From Apostichopus japonicus (taxonomy: Eukaryota; Echinodermata; Holothuroidea; Aspidochirotida; Stichopodidae): a DNA stretch of 64,000 nucleotides. Position numbers and translations under genes: made by a program. Position 1 is the stretch's first letter; every line of letters begins with the position of its first letter. Where the stretch lies: positions 21,726,501 through 21,790,500 of the forward strand of contig NC_092568.1 of assembly GCF_037975245.1 (NCBI RefSeq), written 5' to 3'. Below are positions 13,801 through 25,800 of the stretch, piece by piece. The notes under the pieces were generated by a model. It saw nothing but the letters and a program-made list of their open reading frames with translations, did no database searches and had not been told where the DNA came from.

Positions 13801-16800
13801 AGTATATGGGCTCCAGAATCAATGGGAGCCATGAATGACTTTCATTTCCACCGAATCCTTTTGGGTCTCAGTTTGGGCAATCCCAATCTTCTTTTCACTT
13901 AAATTAAGAGGTTTGGTAAACTTGCTGGACATTAACTGACCAACCTCTAAAAGCTTAAGAGAAAATTGATTGGGAAGCTGCTAGTCACAAAAAAGTTGTA
14001 AACAGGGTTTTTTCAAACTCTATAATCAGAAAAGAGTGTAAAATGTTTAATAGAGGACCTGATGTTTAGATTCCTAGCAGGATCTCCTCGGTGGGCTGAC
14101 TGAAATGTAAACAAATTAAGAACACATTAAGGTACACAGGAGGACAGACAGTTTAAAGTGGACAATTGAGCAAAGAACAGAGCAAAAATAGACACAATAA
14201 AAGAAGAGGAAAGAATTGATTTGTCTCCACAATTATTAACATAGGATAGTTACTTCTATATTTAGCTCTGGACAGTATGTGGTGCAGTCATCACAGACCA
14301 GTTATAGTCACGTTAAGGCCCACTTATTGTGTGTAATAGCTAATACAAGAAGAAAATGCTTTCTACAAGGATTCAGTGAGAAGGGTTTGAGTGTATTGGA
14401 ACCTCTTTTACTGTTCAGAAAAAAAAGTACACTGTTGTCATATGATTGTATGAGAGACTTATTTCTTCAATCACTGGGGGTGGTTTTCAGTTGTTAAAGT
14501 CAATTAGCAATTTAGACTTGCTCTTGCTTCCACAGCAATCGCTATACGGTTGTCGTATCAGCGGAGGCCTATCAAATCTGTCGTTTTCCTTCAGAGGAAA
14601 GGAGGTAATCCGAGAGGCAATGCATAGTGTCTTCCTCTACCATGCCATCAAAGTGAGTAGAAACAGCACACAAATATTGCTTATTGTGTGAAAAAGTCAA
14701 ACTTTGTCTTGGCATGAATTAAGTTGGATTTCCCCACTGCCTCTACCCTTCATTTATTCCGTGACAATACCGAAAAATTATAGCTTTGTGCTCAATAAAC
14801 ATTCGATGACTCGTAGAAGTAGAAGTGTAGAAGCGTAGAAGTGTCCGTGATCGTACGGAAATGTTTACAAAAGCCACATTCCTCCATAGGAGGTAATATT
14901 GTGTCGCAAAAAGAGAGAAATTAACCGAACAGCAGTTTAAGACATTGCCATTGATTAGGACAACAGCATGAGCGAAAATTGCATCAACGGCCCACCTTTC
15001 GTCCCGTTGTTAGCTACAGGCATTTCCGAAAACACAACCATAATATACTGCTGATTCTCGCATCCATTCCATCACGTTAAGATTCTAACTAGCTATGATT
15101 AACTACATTGTCAGTCCTTATTGTTTTAGTATGATGTTGTTGAATGGGTTAGAGGCCTAAGTAGACAAAACCCATCGGTAGTAGGTTGGTCAACTCTCTT
15201 ATCCACAATAATCACTTTGTCTAATTGATAATTGTGCAGCATAAACTGTTATTTATTGCTGCTGAAATGTTAACAATCGGTAATACTACTTTCTTCTTCT
15301 TCTTTTAACCAAGGCTGGTATGGACATGGGTATCGTAAATGCAGGAAATTTGCCAGTATACGATGACATCGAGCCCAAACTACTGAAACTTTGTGAAGAT
15401 CTCTTGTGGAACACTGACCCTGAAGCTACAGAGAAACTTCTCACCTACGCCGAGGTTTGTATATGTCTTTTGGAATGTTTTTGCTAGTTGCATAGTGTAA
15501 GCTTTCTCTCTCAAATTTTAAGGTTATTGTCATGTACCCATCTCTTTGATGCTATTCATTTTTCAAGCAATGTTATGTGATATGTTCTGTAGTATCTGTG
15601 TTACGTGAAGTTACGTTTGTATATAATCCGATCTAATTTTAATCTCCGTATAGGGTCTTGGGAAAGGAGTAAAGAAAGCTGTTGATGATGAAGCCTGGAG
15701 AAAAGAGCCTGTTGAGAAAAGATTGTCATATTCTTTGGTGAAGGTGTGAAAATTAAAGCTTACTATTTTATTGATTTGTTTGTTCCCCCCCCCCCTCCCA
15801 TTGCTGACATTTCTTTTATGATCTTTTATCAGTTGAGGGAATTCACGGTGAAATTTGGTTTCCTTCTTGCATTCGTACCAGGTTTTTGAATAAGCTTGTG
15901 GACTTGAAAGTTTCTTACAAACCAAAACAAAGCCCAGAATATGGATCTGCACACAGTTGCATATTAGAGAGGATTAGCTTAGCCTAATTTGCATATAAGC
16001 ATCGAGACTGAAGTTTGTCATTACAGTTAATTGCCTATAGCTATTGAACAATTTGAGATTTCTGTATGGACATTAATGAAAACTTGTTTCACATTACGCA
16101 GACATTGCTCAAGTCAACAATTCCTATGAGAAGCCGATCGCAACATGCCATTTAACCTCAAAAAAGCAGTTAAATTCGATCTGAGAAACGAACAACTCTA
16201 TGATTCAGTGTCAGTCATATTGTGTTAGTCATGACTGGAAACCAAGTTTATATAATCTGAAGCTTTTGTCAAGTTTGAAAGACTGAGAATAAATAAGTTT
16301 CTACCAAAAGTCCACTTTCAGTCTGGAAAAAGCAGATCACAAGATTCATTTTATGTAGTAAAGCTTCACTGACATTTAGTCTGCTGTCAAACAGTTAACT
16401 GAAAATTCTACTGGGCATCATGTAAATTATACCCCCCCCCCCAATGGTCATGTGGTACCCACTGTACATGTCAATGTACAAAACTTCTTCGGGTAAATGA
16501 TTGACTGAGGTTGGCCAGATGTTGAAACGCTCCCCACGATGTTTAAGGTAATGAGCTTTTCAAAGTAAATCTCTGATAGCCAATGGCATGTTGGTGAAAA
16601 TATCTGTCAAGACCCGTTCCTAACATTTTCTTTGAACAACAGGGTATCGACAAATTTGTTGTCGCAGACACAGAAGAAGCCAGACTCAACAGGAAGTTAT
16701 ATCCAAGACCCTTGAACGTCATTGAAGGCCCTCTGATGCAGGTAATATATTATCATCGATATCAGTTTGCGTAGAACCGTGGGCCCCTGGCCCTACCCCC

Positions 16801-19800
16801 CACTGCTCAACGAGTGGGACCTTCCATATATTCAGCAATATGGACACTGGCCTGTTGCAACAATTCTGTTTAGGAACATTTTCCCTTCCCCATGTCTTCC
16901 CTCCCCTACAATTTTTATAAGTGAATTATTTAAATGGAAATCATAGTTGACTACAACACTTTTACAACAGATGTACCAAGCCTCGGCTGCCCTACATACA
17001 AGAATTGGCTCTGAAGCTCTGTTTAATTAGTAACTTTGTGAAACCTTTACTGCCAGTCTAGTTGCATGTATTTGGACAAGGATAAAAACCTTAATAGAAT
17101 ATTAAAAACTGATAATCAGTAGAATAACTAGGAATATGACTATAATACAGAACCTGTCGCTTTTGGTCTTCCTGTAACAGGGCATGAGTATCGTTGGGGA
17201 TTTGTTCGGGGCTGGCAAGATGTTCTTACCGCAAGTCATTAAATCAGCTCGAGTGATGAAGAAAGCGGTCGCTCATCTGATACCTTTCATGGAAGAAGAA
17301 AAAAGGCAAATGATTGAACAGATGGCAAATGGTGACGAGTGTGGTGAAATGATGGTGAATATTTTGTTTTTTACAAAGTTAATTGGCAGTCCTCTTAATC
17401 GTGAAACTAGTTCATTACAAGGGTTGGTATTTGTTGTGTATAGGGAGCCATCAGTAGTTTTCACCTGGTTGTTGTTACAATCTTGCTGTTAGATATGTTA
17501 GAATTATAAAAAATCAAAAAATGTGAAAATGTCCTTGATTAAATTGTAAATCTCTGTTACCAATTTATGTTTTTCATTAAGGGATTTTCATGTTCCATTA
17601 CAAATCCTACCAAAAAACTGTTTGCCACTTTGTTGTAAACATCTATCAGCTCTACATACATGGTACTTTTTTTTAATGTTGAAATTTTTTTTTAAATGTT
17701 AAAAATGTTATAAGAAAGGGAAGAGGTACCTTAGTCCTTTATATGAAATATGAAATACCAATGAGTAAGAAACCTACCCCTATCTGGATGATAATGTGCA
17801 CAATTTTTGTTAGCAGTATACTAGCGGTTGCAAGCTAGTGTCCACCCTTTTGGAGGGTCAAGTAAATACTATGGTAGAATTGACTGCAACATATTCATTC
17901 CATCTTCCAGGATTTCAACAACGGAACGATTGTTCTTGCAACGGTGAAAGGCGATGTCCACGACATTGGCAAGAATATTGTTGGTGTTGTCCTGGGATGT
18001 AACAACTACAAGGTCATTGACCTCGGGGTCATGACTCCTTGTGAGAAAATTTTAGCTGCAGCGCTAGAACACAAAGCAGGTAACCAATGATATGTGTGTC
18101 CTGTATAGACTTATGTTGCACTGGGCACTTTTTTAGGCATTTTATGTAAATAAATCATTGTTGCTTACTTTCCTTGGCAGAATTGATCTTGTTATTGGGT
18201 AAAGTACGAATGTCCATGGTCACAAAATGTCGCTTTAAACTCTAACATTGCAAATGATGCCACCTGACTTTGTAACAGGTTTGATTAATTTCTCATAGGT
18301 TTTGGCGTTCACAGCATCAGTTTATAAAGGCATTTGATTCTCCTTATACGCAGTAGGCGTAAAGTGAAACAAATCAATTTAACAGAGAACACAGCAATGA
18401 CAGTTACTTTGCAATGCGTAGAGCGAATAAGTTCTTTTAAGGGGTGATGGTAGTGATGACCGCTGTGACCTTAATAGTGTGTAACAAACGTATGACACAA
18501 TAGGTAACTTCAAAATAAAAACAAAACTGCTGACAAAATTTTGTGGGCCTGACGTTTCAAATACTAGCAGGAATTTCTTCAGAGGCTCTGAAGATGATCT
18601 TGCTAGGATCAAAATGTCAGGCCCACTTACTTTAACACACAATAGGTAACTTTAGAGAATATGCAAAATAATGGTATATTCCATAACTTTTTTCCGATGT
18701 GGTGTTAGTAGTTGTTTCTTTTCTTTTTTAAATTTTGCATAACAGATTTTATTGGTTTGTCCGGTCTGATCACCCCGTCCCTTGACGAAATGATTCACGT
18801 TGCCAAGGAGATGCAGAGACTAGGATTGAAAGTGCCTCTCCTGATAGGTGGCGCCACAACTTCCAAGACACACACAGCTGTGAAGATTGCTCCACGATAT
18901 GAATGTCCTGCGATTCACGTCCTGGATGCATCCAAGAGTGTAGTTGTGGTAGGAACTAGTAGCAGCTGCTTTCATTTTGATGCTCTCTGACATTAATCCT
19001 GATGAATGTAATCCATAGATGGATGAATATTTAACCTAGACCTATCATACTATCATTACAAAAGTACCTAGCCTAGCTTAGAAACTTATAGCAGCTGTTT
19101 GAATTTTGCATTTTGATTCTCCCTGACATTAATACTGATTGTTTGTTGTATCTTTGCCTCACAAGATGCTTAGAATCCTTAAGAATGTAATCCATAGATG
19201 GATTAATATTTAACCTAGACATACCATACTATCATTACTAAAGTACCTAGTGTAGTTTACTTTGTGCATAAGATACCCTTCCTTGAAGATGACTACGTCA
19301 TTAACTGTTGTGGCTAATTACTTGCAGATTGTGTTGAAAAGGGACAAAATTCATCGACCTGATGCAGAACATTGTTTGACTGTATCTTGAATAATTGTGA
19401 CGGGTAGTGAAATATGATCATGGAATGCAACTAGCTTTTTGTATAAAAATAAAGAACAGTTATATCTGATTTTACCTGATACTTCAAGGACTCAAACAGA
19501 GGTATTAGGCAAATGAAGGAGTCGATTATCCTCAAACACTGTTGTGGCTCAAACTTGCTTTTCTTATTTTTGCTTGTCTAACCTTTTCTATTTACTACCT
19601 TCACCTTTTGACTTGATCTCAAAAAGCTTTTCTCGATCAAAGTTTATTTTCGTTGAAATGGCTGCAGTCTACTGAGCATGCTCTAAGTAACATAGATTTT
19701 TTGGGATTGACAAGAAACTTGCCTAGAACTTCAACATTAAAGCTGTGTTTTTTGTGATGAGTTGTAACTTTTGTCTTCTACTGACCAGATCATGGAATTT

Positions 19801-22800
19801 TTACATGTAATAACTAAGAGATCTGTGTTGCTACAGCCATCTGGCTGTTATCAGCCAGTGAGTTGTCATTGGTTCAAGAAAGAGATTTTGTCCATCAAAT
19901 TTAATTACGATCTTGTTGGAGTATTTGAAAACCTCTGAAGTTTCATTTTATCTGATTAGATTGTTTAGGGGCTGTTCCTTTAACTGTCAAGTATGGTACT
20001 ACAAGGTTAAGACAGATTCAAAAGAAAAACCACATTTATTAAAGGGTTGATTTGTCACTAAAATTGTGGCCTTTGGGAACTATTCATGCAAGGCACTCTA
20101 TCCACCATGGAGATAGGGCATGCCTGTGTGGGGGGGTGGGGGGGTAATTGGGGAGAGGTTTCATCCACAGTCAAGGCCATCTGTGCCGACATGTAACCTC
20201 AGTTGACCTTTGACATGTGGTTGTATTCTCCTGATATGAGTGAATGAAAGGATTTCTTGATCTCCTTGTTGTTACCATCGTTATTGCATCTGCTTCAAAA
20301 TAAAAACAGATATTTTTTAGTCGGCAATAGTTCACGATGGTCATCACAGGCTGATTTATCATAGTTTTAGTTCCTTAAAAATCAAAGGATATTTACTATA
20401 ACAGTTATGTAAATCAAAAACTGCATATGAGTACAATTTGAATGATATCATTGATGAGCCATATTCATCAAGATAATAGTTAGTCACTTTATTTTACCGT
20501 TTCCAATTTAATATGATATGTTAACAATTTCTCTTCTAGTGCTCTCAACTCATGGACAAGGAGCAGTACGACGACTTTTACGAGGAAGTGAAAGAAGAAT
20601 ACGAGGAAATCAGGGATGAGCACTACGATTCGCTGAAGGTAAAATGCCAATGTTTTTTTGTCCAGTGTTTGAATCTCATATCTAAAGTCCAAACATTCAA
20701 AATGTGAAACAGAAGGGACACAAAGTAATGGCATTCCCTTTCTTACACTGCTTATGAAAGGTAATAGCAGATTTTTACATGAGATTTTGGTCACCAAACT
20801 GTACATATTATATATGACCAGAATTAGCAGTTTAATAAAACACAACTTGAATTAATGATGGGATCATATTTGTGTTCACATGTAAAATTGTCAAAAAACT
20901 ATAAAAATTTTTAAATCATCATATTGAAGTATGTCAGATTTAGATTGTACCCCGACCAACTAGTTCATGCAATTCATTTCCTACACTATTTTAGGGGTTG
21001 GTTGGTCACCACCACTACCCACTTCCCCACCCTCCCCCCAACCCATCCAATCATATTCCACAGACCTATTTCTGCCTACATTGGTATCGCTCTGTAATTG
21101 TACCTGTTTGGTTGGTTGGTGTTGTTCCATTTGGTTAGTTTTTTTTCACTCTGCTGTCTTGTTTTCTTCTTCTATTTTCCATTCATCCTCCCCCCCCACC
21201 CCCCAACCCTCCTCTGTATGATGCTTTTTGCAAAATGCAACAAGAACATGGTTCATAAAGTTCGTTTGTCATTTTCCCATCAGGACAGGAAGTATACCCC
21301 ATTGGTAGAGTGCAGAAAGAGAAAATTTAAGATAGATTGGGAAGGAGAGAGTGTGCCAGGTAAGTGTTCTTTCCCATGCAAATAACGCTGAGAAAAGACA
21401 TCACTGTACCCCTAGGCCCCTAGTAAGACTAGCATATCATTATGTATTTAAATACAGTTGGGACTCGCACAAACAGAACACAGAAAGTCTCTCAGAGCAA
21501 TGTTCCCTTACCAATTTGATGCTGCAGTGCCCTTGTAATATGCTGGCCGTGTACTGCAATTTCAGATTTTTGCATCAAGAGTTAATTTACCAGTTAAAAA
21601 TTCTGTCCTGATCAATGTAATGATATAAGAATGTAAAATATAAGTGGAATGGATCGTTACACATTTTCTTGGTTGTCCCAAAATATGACTTCAGGTCCAA
21701 AGATACAAAGAAGATAGATAGAGATTTTTTCTTTTTCTTTTCTTGTAGCTAATGCTTCTTTTTGTCTGTACCAAACAAAAGCACCTGAAAAAAACAGAAA
21801 ATTTGGGTTGCAATTTTTATCTGCATTTGCAATCTCTAAATAATACGATATAATCTGTATTTGGGTCATTACATTAATTAGGTGTCTGATTTATAACAGT
21901 TTGGGTTTCCCCATCACTCTGTGAGTTAGGAATGTAAACCTGAAATAAATAATAATAATAATAATGTCACAAAGTTATCCCCGTTATTAATGGTATAACC
22001 CATTTCCAAATTTTTATTTGCAATGCGAAGTTTATGTAACTGATGCTTATTGTAAAAGCCATCAGATCATCATATATCAGTTGTCACATACAACAACTTG
22101 TCAGTTCATGATGAAGGGATGCCATTTGTCTCGTTCCCTTTCTTTAGTCGTTCCAAAGTTTGTGGGGACCAAGGTATACAAGGACTACGACCTGAACAGG
22201 TTGCTACCGTACATTGACTGGAAGCCTTTCTTTGATGTCTGGCAGTTACGTGGCAAATATCCCAACAGAGGTTATCCCAAAATATTCAATGACAAGACTG
22301 TTGGTAAGTGTGCTTTATAGACATCGATTATTATACTTTGGGGAGGGGGTCCAAAAAGTTGGACTTGGGAGTTGAAGGATTTACAGTTATGTCAGTAATA
22401 CATAGTTGACAGTGTATAACTTGTGCCCCATAGAATTCTTAGTTATATGTCACAGTGGGAGGTAATGGCAGGAACCCTCCCAATTCCAGCTTGAAGGAAT
22501 ATTTATCATAATACGTCCATCATCGCTGATGTAAAAAGACTGGTTAGTTTGGCCACTTTCATCTTGAGAAGTACTTTTGACTTTCTCATGGAAGTAATTT
22601 CACCCTTGATATGATCTTTACTGGTCATTTTGTTGCAATCTCCCTCAAAACTGAAAGATGTAAACTATATCTGTCACACAGGTGAAGAAGCCAAGAAGCT
22701 CTTCGATGAAGCACAGAGGATGTTGAAAGATGTGCTCAACCAGAAGCTGTTTCGTGCGACAGGAATCGTAGGACTTTACCCAGCCTGCAGTGTGGATGAT

Positions 22801-25800
22801 GACATCCACGTCTACAAGGAAGATACAGTACCTCGACAAGGGGAACCCGATTTTGTATTTTATGGACTCAGACAGCAGGTGAGTGAAACTTGCCATTGAT
22901 CCGCTTGTATGGTTTAATTAACACGATGAAAATTAATTGTGTTTGAAAGCTAGTGTTAGCAATGGTACTCAGTATTTGTATTAATGGGTTGCTTTTGTAA
23001 CTTTTTTAAGGGGAGCAATTTTCATGATGAGTCAATTTATCTGGTAAGTATTTTGATCAAGTTTTGTATTATCTCACTGAAAACAGTAAAAGTTAGGAAA
23101 CTTGTGCTGCATTTGGTTACAAGAATTTCTCTTCATATGTACTATATAAGCATCTGGGAGATGAATGAACTGAGGGATTCTATGCATCTCATTTCATGCA
23201 TGTTGTAGTCACACCTGTCACAAGTTTTCATCAATTTCGTTAGTCAAGTTGAGTCACAGAGTCAATAGCTTCACAAACAAGAAACATCTCTGACTCAGTT
23301 TGAGTCGATTTAAATTTGGGAAAAGTGTCACTTAATTGATAGCCTTGATTGGGAAAGGTTTTTGCTGAACAATGCTCGGCTAAATGTTAATATCAAAATA
23401 CATGTTTGGACAGCTTTCATGACAGAACATAATTGAAATAATAGCCTAGAATGAGATTCCAGACAGTCAATTAAGATTTCTAATCCTGTGTTTCATTCGG
23501 GTCTAGGCAAATAAATGTATCATTCGTTGTACTTTCTTGTTCTAGATTATCTTAAATGAATCATAGACTAAAATTGAGCATCACTTTCTGAAATTTTGTC
23601 TCAAAAAGTGATTTTGGTTGTCTTTTTTTTTCTCTCTGTAATAGGCTGAGAAAGATGCCAAGGCAGATCCATATACCTGTCTATCAGATTTTGTGGCTCC
23701 AAAAGAATCTGGCGTTAGAGATTATATCGGAGCATTTGCAGTCTCTGCTGGATTTGGAGTCGAAGATCTTTGCAAGGGATATGAAGAAAAACATGACGAC
23801 TACAACAGTATTATGGCCAAGGCACTAGCGGACAGGCTAGCTGAAGTGAGTGGGAAGTTTGGTGCTATTATTATTAGTTTATGTGATGACCGTTATGTCG
23901 TCATAACATTAATAACAAGATCATTTCTTTACTTTTCTGTTAGCAGGATAAATTTACTCTCTGATTCTTGAAGAAAGGGAGAATAAGCTGTACATTTCAC
24001 TCTTTTTTTTTTAATTTTTCTTTCTTTTTATCCATTGGTTATGAAATTCAGTTTTGACTTTGCTGCATTTCTAAGGAAAAGTGGAGAGAGGATTTTCTGG
24101 TGCTTTGAATCATTTATTAGCCTGACTTCATCCTCATATTTACACAAAATACCAAACATGCGTCTTTTTCCTACCATAGGGCAGTACCCCCACAAACTTC
24201 AATATTCTCCCCTTGGATGTGAAAATGGTACTAAGTTTAGTAAATTTGATGAACTCAAATCATCTCATTAACTTGAATATAGAAGGCCTTAAGTTTCCTA
24301 TAGCATATGCTGCCATATTTACATCCCTGCCATACCGCTAAGTCCTGTTGTTAAGTGGCAAGTGGTGTAGAGTTGATTTCTCAAGTTAGTGGTAGAATCG
24401 GATCTTTAGTCTTTTAAATGAATTCTCAATTTTTTCCTCTTAGTAGGATTGTAATCTTATCAAAGTAACTCTCCAGAATTACAAAATGAACGATAGTGGG
24501 AATATGTCAGGTTATGTACTAGTTTCTGTTCTGCATGATATTGAGTCGGTTTTTCAAAGGTCATGGTTTGGATTAGATACGCTGCAAAGGATCTTTTCAA
24601 TGACTTATATGGTAAAATATTAAAAGCCATGGTATCATTCATAAAATTCATATAAAAAATCAATTATACATTCAGTTTCTCTCATTTATTGTTGTATCTC
24701 TCATTAGGCATTCGCGGAGGAACTTCATGAGAGAGTACGGAAGGACTTCTGGGGGTACGACAAAGACGAAAGCTTAGATGCCAACGACTTGCACAGAATC
24801 AGATATGAGGTAAGGGTTTTGTAAAAACCACTTCTGCCATATTAATTAGTTGTACCACTTGACAACGTCTGTGTCGGAATATGGAAACCCATGAAAACCA
24901 ATAAAACTGACGAATTTGTCTGGAGTGGATGAACTCACGTCAGACACATTTGTTGTTTGAGAATTGTTTGCCCCTTGTAGCCCACTAGACCATAGCCAAA
25001 TGGTTTTAAACCGGCTTATATTTGGAAAGTGCCTCACGATGGAAGTGAAGTGTGGTCCAAATCATTTTCATTGGCTTAGAGAAATATTGAGCACTTCCTT
25101 CAAAATTTCAGCTCAGTATATTGCTCGCATCTGTGACGAAAATGGAGTCCTGTTTATTAGAATTTTCTGTTTCCTATTTGATTTATGAATGATTTTTTAT
25201 TCATGACAGGGCATCAGGCCCGCACCAGGGTACCCCAGTCAACCGGATCACACAGAGAAGCTCACCATGTGGAACCTTATGAAAGTCCAAGAGGAAACAG
25301 GGATAGAACTGACGGAATCTCTTGCCATGCATCCTGCCGCCTCTGTATCTGGCCTATACTTTGCCCATCCTAAATCCTTCTACTTTGCTGTTGGTAAAAT
25401 CACCAAAGATCAAGTAAGTTCTATCTTTTTATATCTCTCTCTTACTTGATATTATTGTTTTCTTCTAGTTTTGCCCTTTTTCTTTCAATAGTCTTGTTTT
25501 TGTTTTCTTCTTGATTATATTTTACCCCTTTGTCTGATCTTGTTTGTTTTTTTGTTCCTTTTTGTTTGTTTTTTGTTTGCTTTTGTTTCTAAGCAAGAGG
25601 ATATAGTTGTTTGATATATTCTCTGTCAATATCAGAACCTTTATGGAGAATTTTGTATCATCATTGAGGGGGAAGTAAGAGTAAGTAAGAGGATAGAGTT
25701 GTTTGATATATTCTCTGTCATATCATAACCTTTGTGGAGAATTTTGTGTCATCATGGAGGGGGAGTTATTGTGTTTTAATCCGAAATGTTTTTATCCGAT

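Larger units (their letters stand above)
14653..17910 (+). other. MTR introns k to o
   Basis: Five introns (14653-15313, 15455-15653, 15744-16642, 16742-17180, 17355-17910) between exons k and p. Only homopolymer C runs (15785-15795, 16431-16442) stand out. Confidence 0.5.
20639..25209 (+). other. MTR introns r to w
   Basis: Six introns (20639-21283, 21360-22147, 22304-22681, 22879-23644, 23846-24707, 24810-25209). A pyrimidine-rich stretch at 21010-21210 and an (ATA)n microsatellite at 21945-21966 are the only structures I see. Confidence 0.5.
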
